The position numbers were made by a program, and so were the translations under genes. A DNA stretch of 64,000 nt, from NCBI GenBank assembly GCA_030446485.1, contig JAUJNF010000001.1, positions 361,098 through 425,097 on the forward strand, given 5' to 3'. Position 1 is the first letter of the stretch; each line of letters starts with the position of its first letter. The stretch is from Thermoleophilaceae bacterium. Lineage in GTDB: Bacteria; Actinomycetota; Thermoleophilia; Solirubrobacterales; Thermoleophilaceae. Shown here piece after piece: positions 55,930-64,000 of this stretch. The notes beneath the pieces were generated by a model. The model was not told the origin of the DNA, did not search any database, and saw only the letters and a list, made by a program, of their open reading frames with translations.

Positions 55930-57305
55930 TCCGTTGGCCTCTCTCGCGCCCGCTCGGCGTATCCCTCGACGTTTCGCTGCTGTGGCCGCGAGATCCCGAG
56001 CGCGCCGTCCGGGACATCGTCCGTGATCACCGACCCCGCGCCAGTGTAGGCGTCGTCGCCGACGGTCACCGGGGCGACCAAGGAGGTGTGCACGCCGGTT
56101 CTCGCTCGTTCCCCGATCTTCGTGCGGTGCTTGCTGCGGCCGTCGTAGTTGGCGGTGATGTTGCCCGCCGCAACGTTCGCCCCGGCGCCCACGTCGGCGT
56201 CGCCCAGGTACGAAAGGTGGGGCGCCTTGGCGCCCTCCCCCATGCGCGTGTTCTTCACCTCGACGAAGGTGCCGACCTTCGCGCCCGGCCCGATGCTGGC
56301 GCCCGGACGCAGGTAGGCAAAGGGGCCGACGCCCGCGGTGTCCTCCACCGTGGCCTCGACCAGGACGGAGTGCGCCACGCGGACGTCGTCGCCGAGCGTC
56401 GAGTCCGTGATGGTCGTGTGCGGACCGATATCGCAGCTCGCGCCGATGCGGGTGGCGCCGCGGAGGGACACCCCGGGGCCGATCCGCGTATCGGGGCCGA
56501 TCTCCACGCCGATGTCGACCACCGTCGACTCGGGAATCGTGAACGTGACACCGGCGAGGGCGTGCGCCTCGACGATGCGCCGCTGGGCGTGCCGTTCGAC
56601 CTCCATCAGGCCGACGCGGGTGTTCACGCCCATGGCGCTGAGCGTGTCCGCGGTCAGGTGCGCGGCCACCAGCCCACCGCGCTCGCGGATGATGGGGAAG
56701 ACGCCCGTGAGATAGCGCTCTCCCCCGATCTCGCCGACCGCGTCGAGTGCCTCGAAGAGGGCGTCGCCCTCGAACGCGTAGGCGCCGACGTTGACCTCGC
56801 GGATGGCCAGCTCCTCCGGAACGACGCTCGTGGTGTCCTTGGTCTCCACGATCCGCTCGACGAGGCCCCCGGGGTTCCTGACGATGCGCCCGTAGCCGGC
56901 GGGGTCGAGCTGGTCGGTGGTGAGCAGCGTGGCCGCGGCGCCGGCGGCGTCGTGCGCAGCTGTGAGCCCGGCCACCAGGCCGGGGTCGATCAGCGGCACG
57001 TCCCCCGAGAGGATGACCACGGTGGAGCCCGCCGCCACGTGATCGCGGGCCGCCAGCACGGCGGCGCCCGTGCCCTCGCCCTCGGCCTGCTCCGCCGACT
57101 CCACGCCGTCGGGCAGCGCCTCCGCCACGCCGTCGCCCGCGCGCGTGACGCACACCACCCTTCCGGCGCCCGCCTCGCGCGCCGCCGCGATCACCCAGTG
57201 CACCATCGGCCGGCCGCAGACCGGGTGCAGCACCTTCGCGAGCGATGAGCGCATACGCGTGCCGTGACCCGCGGCCATGACGAGGACGGTGGGGTGGGCG
57301 GGCAC
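55926..57305 (-). CDS. glmU: Bifunctional GlmU: GlcN-1-P acetyltransferase / UDP-GlcNAc pyrophosphorylase
   Basis: 459 residues. N-terminal pyrophosphorylase domain with VMAAGHGTRMRSSLAKVLHP (nucleotide and Lys site) and ILSGDVPLIDPG; C-terminal left-handed beta-helix of hexapeptide repeats (VDIGVEIGPDTRIGPGVSL, IGASCDIGPHTTI) with PHLSYLGDADVGAGANVAAG and ANYDGRSKHRTKIG. It makes UDP-N-acetylglucosamine for peptidoglycan. GTG start at 57305, with a TACGCT box 10 bases upstream. Coupled to prs. Confidence 0.97.
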   Translation of the reverse strand: MPAHPTVLVMAAGHGTRMRSSLAKVLHPVCGRPMVHWVIAAAREAGAGRVVCVTRAGDGVAEALPDGVESAEQAEGEGTGAAVLAARDHVAAGSTVVILSGDVPLIDPGLVAGLTAAHDAAGAAATLLTTDQLDPAGYGRIVRNPGGLVERIVETKDTTSVVPEELAIREVNVGAYAFEGDALFEALDAVGEIGGERYLTGVFPIIRERGGLVAAHLTADTLSAMGVNTRVGLMEVERHAQRRIVEAHALAGVTFTIPESTVVDIGVEIGPDTRIGPGVSLRGATRIGASCDIGPHTTITDSTLGDDVRVAHSVLVEATVEDTAGVGPFAYLRPGASIGPGAKVGTFVEVKNTRMGEGAKAPHLSYLGDADVGAGANVAAGNITANYDGRSKHRTKIGERARTGVHTSLVAPVTVGDDAYTGAGSVITDDVPDGALGISRPQQRNVEGYAERARERPTE

Positions 57306-57381
57306 GACGGAGGCCAGCGTACTGCGGCCCGGGCGAGGTCAGGCTCGTCACGACGCCCCAGCTGCCAGGCCCGAGCGCGAA

Positions 57382-58123
57382 TCAGCCTTCCGCGTCGAGC
57401 TGCTGTAGCGACTGCTCGTACCAGCGAACCCACTTCCGTACGGCGTTGTCCGACAACCCCGTAACGACGACCCACGGCTAGATAGCCAACGTCGGCGGTC
57501 TCCGCGCGCAACTGGTTGTACTCAGGCCGCTGAACCTTGCGCGTCTCTGGCCGCGGGGTCCTTGCGGAGCGACTCCGGCAACACGGCGAGCAGTGCAGCT
57601 CGAGACGGTACTTCGGCTTGAAGTCGACTTGACACCTCTTGCACGGCCGCATCGGTAACCGGTTCGAGCCGCAGTGGGTCTCGAACGTCGCGGCGCAGTT
57701 CGGACAGACGATCCGAAGATTCTCGAGCCGATTGTCCGTAGCCACGCCGTTGATGTGGTCGAGGATCAGCGCCATCCGACGGCCCTGCCACTCCTCGCCC
57801 TGACCGCATATCTCGCAAGCACGGTGCTTCAAGCCCGACGCATAGAGCCGCTTCTTCAGGTGCGACCGGGAGTAGGTCGAGTGCTCGACCAGATGGATCT
57901 CCAGCGGTGTCGCGCGGCCTGTTGGACTCTTCCGGCGACCGGCGTTCGGATCGAAGTGGTCGGTGGGAATGAGCCAGATCCTGTCCGCGTACTTCCGGAG
58001 GATCCGGTGATTACCGCCCGCGTCGCGCACGCCCAGCCGGCGAAGGGACTCGGCATATGAGCGCGAGAGCGCAATGGCCTCTCGCGCGGCCTCTTCCGAG
58101 TATCTGGGGCCTCCCCGTGGCAT
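57382..58123 (-). CDS. HNH endonuclease with helix-turn-helix, frameshifted near the end
   Basis: About 246 residues. N-terminal helix-turn-helix (about 8-50), then an HNH nuclease core: zinc cysteines Cys103, Cys106, Cys140, Cys143 and the motif LILDHINGVATDNRLENLRI (Asp122, His123, Asn131). A second CxxC module (RPCKRCQVDF) follows. The reading frame then runs to YGV and becomes nonsense; in the next frame it continues SDNAVRKWVRWYEQ, a good helix-turn-helix end, and stops at 57382. The switch is at four C on the plus strand (57457-57460), so one extra base. GC content is visibly lower than in neighbours, suggesting transfer. It sits between glmU and tRNA-Gln, directly under an SOS-box palindrome. 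Confidence 0.85.
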
Positions 58124-58126
58124 CTA

Positions 58127-58140
58127 CGAACATATGTTCG
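58127..58140. promoter_or_regulatory. LexA (SOS) box upstream of the HNH endonuclease gene
   Basis: CGAACATATGTTCG is a perfect 14-bp palindrome matching the Gram-positive SOS box CGAAC-N4-GTTCG. It ends 3 bases before the ATG at 58123 and contains a TATGTT -10-like hexamer that ends five bases before the start codon, so LexA bound here would cover the promoter. It is the only perfect copy I saw in the window. Confidence 0.8.
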
Positions 58141-58184
58141 CACGCGTACCGGACGGATCGGAGTGCTCCGTGTCGGACGCTCAG

Positions 58185-58256
58185 CTGGGGAGCCAGGATT
58201 TGAACCTGGTCTTGGACATCCAAAGTGTCCTGTGCTGCCGGTTACACCACTCCCCA
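58185..58256 (-). tRNA. tRNA-Gln (UUG)
   Basis: The minus strand folds into a 72-base cloverleaf: acceptor TGGGGAG/CTCCCCA, discriminator G, anticodon loop CTTTGGA with anticodon UUG, T arm CCAGG-TTCAAAT-CCTGG. The U1-A72 pair is a typical glutamine tRNA trait. CCA is not encoded. Confidence 0.95.
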
Positions 58257-58306
58257 CAGGTTGGTCGAGCGTACAAAGCCGCAGCTTCAGTGTCGCGGGT
58301 GGAGCC

Positions 58307-59614
58307 CTACCGGTCCTTCTCGTCCTTCGGCACGCGCCCCGCCTCGGCGCCGCGCTCCGTGGCGGGCCCTCGGGGCGCGATGACTCCGAGCACGCGCATC
58401 GCCTTGAGGCCGAGGCCGAGGCGCTCGCGGCCGTCGCTCGAGGACACGTCGAGCCCCGTGAGCTCGCGGATGCGCTCCAGCCGGTAGCGCACGGTGTGGC
58501 GGTGGGTGAACAGCCGGCCGGCCGTCTTGGCCACGCTGCCGTCCTCGTCCAGGAAGGACTCGAGCGTGTGCACGAGCTGGGTCTCGTACTGGTCGTCGTA
58601 GGCCACGAGCGGGGCGAGCGTCTCCTCGAAGAAGCGCTCGAGCTCGGCGGGATCCTCGCTCAGCGCGGGCAGCAGCAGCCGGTAGGAGCCGATCTCCTCG
58701 AAGGCAAGGAGCGAGTCCGAGCCCGCCTCGGCCACGTTGACGGTGAGCAGGGCCTCGGCGCCCGCGCGATGCAGGTCGACCGGATCCGCGGCCGGCCGGC
58801 TGCGCGCGACCGCTATCGCGTAGCCCACGAGCGCCGCCTCGAGCTCGCGGCCCACGGCCTCCATAACACGGCGGCCCAGCCCAACGTCGGCGCCGGGGAC
58901 GAGGATCACGAGCTCCCCGTCCTGCCGCCCCAACCGGTGCGTGGCAGCGCCGGCCGCCGGACGCCGTGCGTGCCATGCCCCGACATCCACGACCGCCACC
59001 AGCGCGCTCCTCTCCACTGCGCGGGCACCGCGTTCGGCGGCGGCCAGCACCCGGGCCCGCCAGTCGCCCTCCTCCGGCTGGCCCGGCCGTGCTCGGACGA
59101 CCACCGCGCTGCCGCCGTCGGAGAGATCGGCGCCGAGCTCCTTTCCGCGCGCCACGATGTTCTCCCGGTCGGTCACGCGACGATCGAGCAGATCCCCGAG
59201 GAACGAGCCCACGGCCGCCTCGCTCGCCCTCTCCGGCCGCACGGAGCGCTCGACCTCGAGGGCTATCAGGGTGGTGACCATGCGCAGCAGCGCCGGCGGC
59301 GGCGGTGTGGAGCGCGTGCGGTAGCGGATCTCCCCCACCCTCGCGTCCGCGACCCGCAGGTCGAGCCGCTCACTGCCCTCGGCGCCGGCGATCACCGCGC
59401 GCTCGTCCGCCGGCGAGGCGCACGCAACGGCGAGCACGCTGCTCGAGGAGTCGATGATCACGACGCTCGCGTCGAGCGCCCTACTGGTCGCCCGGGCCAC
59501 CTCGGGTAGGCCGGCGCCCGCCTCGACCGCCTCGGAGACCTCCGAGAACGCGTCCGGGAACGCGCCGCCGGTGCTCCCGCCGACGCCCTCGAGCCGGCGC
59601 ACCTGATGAGCCAC
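58307..59614 (-). CDS. PucR/CdaR family transcriptional regulator
   Basis: 435 residues from the GTG at 59614, which lies exactly six bases after TACAAT (59626-59621, minus strand), so leaderless. The N-terminal 130 residues look like a GAF-like sensory domain (ASVVIIDSSSSVLAVACASP), the middle like a GGDEF-like CdaR domain (AEALLTVNVAEAGSDSLLAF, SYRLLLPAL), and the C-terminus is the PucR helix-turn-helix (LESFLDEDGSVAKTAGRLF, THRHTVRYRLERIRELTGLD). Members sense purines, sugar acids or amino acids. No obvious target operon is adjacent. Confidence 0.9.
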   Translation of the reverse strand: MAHQVRRLEGVGGSTGGAFPDAFSEVSEAVEAGAGLPEVARATSRALDASVVIIDSSSSVLAVACASPADERAVIAGAEGSERLDLRVADARVGEIRYRTRSTPPPPALLRMVTTLIALEVERSVRPERASEAAVGSFLGDLLDRRVTDRENIVARGKELGADLSDGGSAVVVRARPGQPEEGDWRARVLAAAERGARAVERSALVAVVDVGAWHARRPAAGAATHRLGRQDGELVILVPGADVGLGRRVMEAVGRELEAALVGYAIAVARSRPAADPVDLHRAGAEALLTVNVAEAGSDSLLAFEEIGSYRLLLPALSEDPAELERFFEETLAPLVAYDDQYETQLVHTLESFLDEDGSVAKTAGRLFTHRHTVRYRLERIRELTGLDVSSSDGRERLGLGLKAMRVLGVIAPRGPATERGAEAGRVPKDEKDR

Positions 59615-59649
59615 GGGCCGATTGTAGGTGGAGGGCGAGTCCCCGCCGT

Positions 59650-59871
59650 TCAGGCGTAGCGGTCGTAGAACCACACGATCGTCGCGCCGATCGTGCTTCC
59701 CACTCCCAGCAGCGACCCCAGCATGAACAACGACAGGAAGCTGGCCGCCATCTTCTCCCACACGCGACCGTACGAGGCCCACGCCGGCATGAGGATGAAC
59801 GCGACATAGCCGGCGACCGTGAGCACACCGGCGAGGATCAGGACGAGCTCGGTTGGATTGACGGCGTCCAC
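59650..59871 (-). CDS. Small two-helix membrane protein
   Basis: 73 residues. Two hydrophobic helices (ELVLILAGVLTVAGYVAFIL and FLSLFMLGSLLGVGSTIGAT) flank a short polar loop (PAWASYGRVWEKM), ending VWFYDRYA. No family recognised. It starts 19 bases after ispE, in the same direction as the metG-tatD-rsmA-ispE run, so it could be the last gene of that operon. Confidence 0.75.
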   Translation of the reverse strand: MDAVNPTELVLILAGVLTVAGYVAFILMPAWASYGRVWEKMAASFLSLFMLGSLLGVGSTIGATIVWFYDRYA

Positions 59872-59890
59872 CGCGGCGAAGATAGCGGCC

Positions 59891-60748
59891 TCAGCGGGGG
59901 GTGAAGTCGGACCTCAGCCCGGCCACCGTGCCGTCCGGCACGGCCCGGGCGGCGACCTCCGCGGCCGCTCGATCCGCGAAGACCCCGAACACCGTGGGCC
60001 CCGATCCGGTCACGAGCGCCGCGAGAGCACCGGCGCGGCGAAGTGCGGCCAGGCTTTCCTCGAGCTCCGGACGCAGGGCCAGAGCCGCCGGCTGAAGGTC
60101 GTTGGCGAGCGAGCCGGCGAGCGCGTGCGTGGGCATGTCGGCCAGCCGGCGCACGGCGTCTGGATCGAGGCGCGCGCGAGTCGCGCCGAGCCGGTCGGCC
60201 TCCCGGTACACGGCCGGCGTCGAGAGGCCCTTCAGCTGAGGCACGAGCACCAGGGCCATCGACGGCAGGTCGACGGGCTCCACCAGCTCGCCGGCGCCGG
60301 TCACGAGCGCGTGTCGCGGCTCGAGCTGGCTCGGCACGTCGGCCCCCAGGCGTGCCGCCAGCTCGTCGAGGCGCGGGCCCACGAGTGGGCGGGCGGCCAG
60401 CCGGTTGCCGGCCCGCAGCACCGCCGCCGCGTCCGCACTGCCGCCTCCGAGCCCCGCGGCCACCGGGATCCGCTTGTCGATCGTGACCCGCAGCGGCGGC
60501 AGGTCTCCGGCCAGCGCGTCGCGCAGCCCGGTCACCGCCGCCGCCGCCAGGTTGGGGCCGGTCACGCCTGGGCAGACCACCTCGTCCCTGTCCGCCACCG
60601 CCACGGTCAGCGAGTCGTGCAGCTCGATGGGGGCGAAGAGCGAGCACAGCTCGTGCAGCCCGTCGGACCGCACCGGGCCGACGTGGAGAAGGAGGTTCAC
60701 CTTGGCCGGCGCGATCTCGCGCACGACGCCCGGCCCACCGGGGGTCAC
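59891..60748 (-). CDS. ispE: 4-diphosphocytidyl-2-C-methyl-D-erythritol kinase
   Basis: 285 residues, GHMP kinase fold: REIAPAKVNLLLHVGPVRSDG (substrate Lys), ATP loop IPVAAGLGGGSADAAAVLR, and the C-terminal GALAALVTGSGPTVFGVFAD. It phosphorylates CDP-methylerythritol in the non-mevalonate isoprenoid pathway. Its ATG overlaps the rsmA stop by 4 bases; rsmA-ispE is the classic actinobacterial pair. Confidence 0.96.
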   Translation of the reverse strand: MTPGGPGVVREIAPAKVNLLLHVGPVRSDGLHELCSLFAPIELHDSLTVAVADRDEVVCPGVTGPNLAAAAVTGLRDALAGDLPPLRVTIDKRIPVAAGLGGGSADAAAVLRAGNRLAARPLVGPRLDELAARLGADVPSQLEPRHALVTGAGELVEPVDLPSMALVLVPQLKGLSTPAVYREADRLGATRARLDPDAVRRLADMPTHALAGSLANDLQPAALALRPELEESLAALRRAGALAALVTGSGPTVFGVFADRAAAEVAARAVPDGTVAGLRSDFTPR

Positions 60749-61602
60749 CGGCCGAGCAGCTCCCCGAGCGCCAGGAAGTCGGATGGGCTCAGCCGCTCGG
60801 CGCGCGCGTCGGCCGGCCGGCCGATCGCCTCGAGCGCGTCTCGCACGCGATCGCGCGTGCCGGCGGGGGCCCCGGGCGCCAGCGCCAGCGACCCGGCCAC
60901 CGCCTTGCGCCGGTGGGCGAAGGCGCCGTGGACGAGGTCCACCGCCGCGGGCGGCGGGTTGGGCGCTCGCCGCTCGAGCACCACCAGGGAGGAATCGACA
61001 CCGGGCACCGGGTGGAACACGCTGCGGGCCACGCGCCGGGCCACGCGCACATCGCAGGCGAGCTGGGCGAGCACCGAGGTGGCGCCGTAGGTTCGCGTCC
61101 CCGCGGGAGCGGCGAGCCGCTCGGCCACCTCGCGCTGGGTCATCGCGACCCAGAGTGCAGCGTCGGGCAGTTCCTCGATCGACTTCAGGAGCACATTTGC
61201 AGCCACTCCGTAGGGCAGGTTGGCCACCACCTTCCCCGGTGGAGGGTCGAGGGCGCCGAGCTCCAGCCGCGTGGCGTCGGCCACGTGCAACGTGGTGTTG
61301 TCGAAGGGTCCGAGCGCGTCCCGCAGCGCGGGCTCGAGCTGCGGGTCCACCTCGATCACGTGCAGGTGCCCGACCCGCGGGGCGAGGTACTCCGAGAGGA
61401 CTCCGAGGCCACCGCCCACCTCGAGCACGATGTCGTCTTCCTTCAGCTTCGCGAGCCTGCCGATCACCCCGAGCACGTTGTCGTCGATCAGGAAGTTCTG
61501 CCCGAGGTCCCGGTTGGGCCGCACACCGAAGTCGCGCAGGCGCCGCATGCTGCCCTGGCGCAGCTCGGCGCGCGGCGCCGCGCCGTCGCCGCCGCTCGTC
61601 AC
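60745..61602 (-). CDS. rsmA: 16S rRNA adenine(1518/1519)-dimethyltransferase
   Basis: 285 residues from the GTG at 61602 (overlaps the tatD stop by 4 bases; the open frame further upstream is shadow). SAM-binding motif LEVGGGLGVLSEYL preceded by PNRDLGQNFLIDDNVLG, acidic HVIEVDPQLEP, and the catalytic NLPYGVAANVL. The C-terminal helical domain contains FHPVPGVDSSLVVLE. It dimethylates two adenines in the 3' end of 16S rRNA (KsgA), a late 30S check. It is third in metG-tatD-rsmA-ispE. Confidence 0.97.
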   Translation of the reverse strand: MTSGGDGAAPRAELRQGSMRRLRDFGVRPNRDLGQNFLIDDNVLGVIGRLAKLKEDDIVLEVGGGLGVLSEYLAPRVGHLHVIEVDPQLEPALRDALGPFDNTTLHVADATRLELGALDPPPGKVVANLPYGVAANVLLKSIEELPDAALWVAMTQREVAERLAAPAGTRTYGATSVLAQLACDVRVARRVARSVFHPVPGVDSSLVVLERRAPNPPPAAVDLVHGAFAHRRKAVAGSLALAPGAPAGTRDRVRDALEAIGRPADARAERLSPSDFLALGELLGR

Positions 61603-62348
61603 CAGCCGAAGACCCGCGCCGCGTTGCGCTCGACCGCCGCCTCCAGGGTCACGTAGTCCACGCCGCGCAGGCCCGCGATGTGCTCGGCCGTGCGCACCAC
61701 GTTGGCCGGCTCGTTCGGCTGGCCGCGAACCGGCTGCGGAGAGAGGAAGGGTGAGTCGGTCTCCACCAGCAGCAGGTCCTCCGGCACGTCGCGCGCGGCC
61801 GCCTGGAGGTCCGCGGCCTTCGGATAGGTGGAATTGCCCGCGAACGAGCACAGGTAGCCACGCTCGACGCACTCGTCGAGGCGCTCGGGGGTCGAGAAGC
61901 AGTGGAGGATCACCGTGAGACCGCCGGCGCGGTCGCGCAGGACCGCGAACGTGTCCTCCTCCGCGGCCCGGGTGTGGATCACCGCCGGGAGTCCGAGCCG
62001 TCGCGCCAGGTCGAGCTGTGCCTCGAAGGCGCGCCGCTGATCGGCGTGGGGCGCGCGATCGCGGTAGTAGTCGAGCCCCGTCTCTCCGATCGCCCTCACC
62101 TGCGGGTGCCCGGCCGCGACCTCGATGGCCTCGACGTCGGTGGCGTCGAGGCCCGTCGCCGAGCTCGGATGGCGCCCGACGATCGCCACCACCTCGTCGT
62201 GCGCCTCGGCCAGCGCGAGCGCACGCGCGGTGGAGCCCGGGTCGGTACCCACGGTGGCGAGCCGGGTGACCCCCGCCGAGCGGGCCCTCTCGACGAGCGC
62301 GTCGGCCGCGGGGTCGCACAGGTCGAGATGGCAGTGCGTGTCGACCAC
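61599..62348 (-). CDS. tatD: TatD family metal-dependent hydrolase (DNase)
   Basis: 249 residues. TatD motifs: DTHCHLDLC at the N-terminus (metal His pair), VGRHPSSATG, IGETGLDYYRDRAP, HTRAAEEDTF, LHCFSTPERL and LLVETDSPFLSP. GTG start at 62348, 21 bases after metG. Family members act as 3'-5' DNases or quality-control hydrolases in the cytosol. The metG-tatD-rsmA arrangement is conserved in Gram-positive bacteria. Confidence 0.95.
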   Translation of the reverse strand: MVDTHCHLDLCDPAADALVERARSAGVTRLATVGTDPGSTARALALAEAHDEVVAIVGRHPSSATGLDATDVEAIEVAAGHPQVRAIGETGLDYYRDRAPHADQRRAFEAQLDLARRLGLPAVIHTRAAEEDTFAVLRDRAGGLTVILHCFSTPERLDECVERGYLCSFAGNSTYPKAADLQAAARDVPEDLLLVETDSPFLSPQPVRGQPNEPANVVRTAEHIAGLRGVDYVTLEAAVERNAARVFGW

Positions 62349-62369
62349 GGCTTCGGGAGGCGGGGCCCC

Positions 62370-63905
62370 TCAGGCCGCGGGTGACGCGAGCGGGCGCTCG
62401 ACCCGCGGGAACAGCTGCGGAAGTTCGGCGATGGTGTGGCCACTCGGGGTCGGATCAAAGCGCGCTCGCTCGAGCGCAAGCTCATTGGAGTCGGGGCGGC
62501 CCAGGGCGGCCATCAGCCGCGCGACCGTGTCCGGCATGAACGGGTACAGCAGCACCGACACCACCCGCAGCCCCTCGGCGAGGCCGCACAGCACCGAGTC
62601 GAGCCGCTTCGCCTCGGCCGGGTCCTTGGCCAGCGCCCACGGCGCCTGCTCCTGCACGTAGCGGTTGAGGCGCCGTACGAGCTGCCAGACGTCATCGAGG
62701 GCACCGGTCAGGTCGAGCGCATCGAAGCGTTCGCGCACCCGGTCGGCCAACCCATCGAAGTCGGCGATCAGCTCCGCCCCAGCTTCCGCGCTTGGCACCT
62801 CGCCGTCCCGGTACTTCGCGATCATGGCCAGCGAGCGGCTGGCGAGGTTGCCGTACTCGTTGGCGAGCTCCGAGGCGTAACGGGTCTCGAACCCCTCGGG
62901 CGACACCGAGCCGTCCTGGCCGAGGGTGACCTCGCGCAGGAGGTAGTAGCGCAGGGCGTCGGTGCCGTACATGTCGATCACCTGAAACGGGTCGATGACG
63001 TTGCCGAGGGACTTCGACATCTTCTCCTCGTCCATCAGCAGGTAGCCGTGAATGAGCAGGCGCTCGGGCACCTCCAGCTCGGCGGCCATGAGCAGCGCGG
63101 GCCAGATCACGGCGTGGAACTTGAGGATGTCCTTGGCCATGACCTGGACGGTGGGAGGCCAGAAACGGCTCTCGAGGTCCTGGCCCGGACGCGCGTACGA
63201 GAGCGCCGTGTAGTAGTTGAGAAGAGCGTCGATCCAGACGTAGATCACCTGCCGCTCGTCCCACGGCACGGGCACGCCCCACGTGAGGCTCGCGCGGCTC
63301 ATCGAGACGTCGGTGAGGCCCTGCCGGATGAAGGAGAGCGCCTCGTTGTAGCGATGCTGCGGCACGACGAAGGCGGGTCGCTCCGCGTACAGCCGCTCGA
63401 GCGGCTCCTGGAACGCCGACAGCCTGAAGAAGTAGTTGTCCTCCTTCTCGCGCACCAGGACGATCTTGTGGATCGCGCAGCGGTTGCCGTCGATGAGCTC
63501 GCCCTCGGTCTTGAAATCGGCACAGCGGGGGCAGTACCAGCCCTCGTAGGTGCCGGCGTAGATGTGGCCGCTGTCGTACAGCCCCTGCACCACGCGGCGA
63601 ACCCCGTCCTCGTGCTCGGCGTCGCTCGTGCGTATGAAGAAGTCGGCGGTCGCGTTCACCCGCGCGACCAGATTGCGGAAGCGCGGCGAGTTCAGGTCCG
63701 CCAGCTCGCGCGGCGTGGTACCCAGCCGCTCAGCCGCCTGCGCGACCGGCTCGCCGTGCTCGTCGGTGCCGGTGAGGAAGAACACCTCCTCGCCGCGCTG
63801 GCGCATGTGGCGGGCGAGCACATCGGTGGCGATCGTGGTGTAGGCGTGGCCCAGATGGGGCTCCGCGTTGACGTAGTAGATCGGCGTGGTGACGTAGTAG
63901 CCCAT
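62370..63905 (-). CDS. metG: Methionyl-tRNA synthetase
   Basis: 511 residues, class Ia aminoacyl-tRNA synthetase. HIGH-type motif HLGH (residues 17-20) in NAEPHLGHAYTTIATDVLAR, the zinc-knuckle insertion (GWYCPRCADFKTEGEL, then NRCAIHK, giving only three obvious cysteines), and KMSKS in DEEKMSKSLGNVIDP. The anticodon-binding helical domain fills the last 170 residues; there is no C-terminal tRNA-binding OB domain. It is the first gene of metG-tatD-rsmA-ispE. Nothing further is seen from 63906 to the window end. Confidence 0.97.
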   Translation of the reverse strand: MGYYVTTPIYYVNAEPHLGHAYTTIATDVLARHMRQRGEEVFFLTGTDEHGEPVAQAAERLGTTPRELADLNSPRFRNLVARVNATADFFIRTSDAEHEDGVRRVVQGLYDSGHIYAGTYEGWYCPRCADFKTEGELIDGNRCAIHKIVLVREKEDNYFFRLSAFQEPLERLYAERPAFVVPQHRYNEALSFIRQGLTDVSMSRASLTWGVPVPWDERQVIYVWIDALLNYYTALSYARPGQDLESRFWPPTVQVMAKDILKFHAVIWPALLMAAELEVPERLLIHGYLLMDEEKMSKSLGNVIDPFQVIDMYGTDALRYYLLREVTLGQDGSVSPEGFETRYASELANEYGNLASRSLAMIAKYRDGEVPSAEAGAELIADFDGLADRVRERFDALDLTGALDDVWQLVRRLNRYVQEQAPWALAKDPAEAKRLDSVLCGLAEGLRVVSVLLYPFMPDTVARLMAALGRPDSNELALERARFDPTPSGHTIAELPQLFPRVERPLASPAA

Positions 63906-64000
63906 CGACGGGCGATGCTAGCCGTGGTCCGCCACTGCCCGGGAAAGGCTCCGCCGCTCAACGACGGCCCGCGAGCGGCCTCACTGCCCCCCCGCGGCTC

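Noticed and set aside
54901-57351. 816-codon open frame covering prs and glmU
   Set aside because: Only the last 342 residues resemble a protein (PRPP synthetase). The first part is in a shifted frame over glmU with Arg/Gly-rich nonsense.
60745-62319. 524-codon open frame starting inside tatD
   Set aside because: The first 239 codons are a shadow of tatD; the GTG at 61602 gives a normal RsmA length and the common 4-base overlap.

Overview
The window is a GC-rich (about 70% by eye) bacterial chromosome segment with dense coding on both strands, many GTG and TTG starts and many 4-base start/stop overlaps. Gene content points to an actinobacterium, most likely a deep-branching Thermoleophilia (Solirubrobacterales or Gaiellales type): a six-gene Mce set, an F420-type luciferase-like oxidoreductase, DUF4235, PucR and FadR-type regulators, ECF sigma and housekeeping genes in actinobacterial order. 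The lineage is inference from content. Several genes have a -10-like hexamer ending 5-7 bases before the start codon, as expected for leaderless transcripts.

Region 1 (1-4.0 kb, minus strand): a secreted LVIVD-repeat protein, a membrane acyltransferase and a patatin-like lipase. Region 2 (4.1-16.6 kb): an amino-acid catabolism island. Tyrosine degradation (hpd, hmgA, fumarylacetoacetase-like) and a ridA-ilvA pair lie around one Lrp/AsnC regulator. An arginine-type pair (amidinotransferase/deiminase-fold hydrolase plus rocD) faces a second, paralogous Lrp/AsnC regulator. Between them sits an unassigned two-gene module: a ferritin-like protein with three ExxH motifs and a glutathionylspermidine-synthase-like ATP-grasp protein. 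A zinc alcohol dehydrogenase closes the island.

Region 3 (16.7-30.4 kb): initiator tRNA-Met, a Ppx/GppA phosphatase, a probable structured small RNA with its own promoter and a strong terminator, an acetolactate-synthase-like enzyme, six consecutive Mce genes without YrbE permease genes, a DUF4235 protein and tRNA-Leu(UAA). Region 4 (30.5-42.2 kb): a sigma factor fused to a zinc anti-sigma-like module, a membrane segment and a proline-rich tail; csaA; a frameshifted R2-like diiron protein; an O-antigen-ligase-like protein carrying an internal lipobox; a UPF0173 hydrolase; selD; a rhomboid-like protein lacking the catalytic serine; a GCS2-type ligase; a DUF2090 protein; csrA; and small proteins of unknown function.

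Region 5 (41.9-63.9 kb, mostly minus strand) is the housekeeping block: metG-tatD-rsmA-ispE, pucR, tRNA-Gln(UUG), an HNH endonuclease gene under a perfect SOS-box palindrome, glmU-prs, rplY-pth-mfd, and a surA-like lipoprotein gene followed by mazG-eno-divIC. The rplY-to-divIC order is the common Gram-positive arrangement. Here prs and rplY are separated by a DUF2269/DUF427/LLM-oxidoreductase/FadR group and by arfB and sirB1.

Two genes (R2-like protein and HNH endonuclease) carry single-base frameshifts at G/C homopolymers. These may be real or may be assembly errors.
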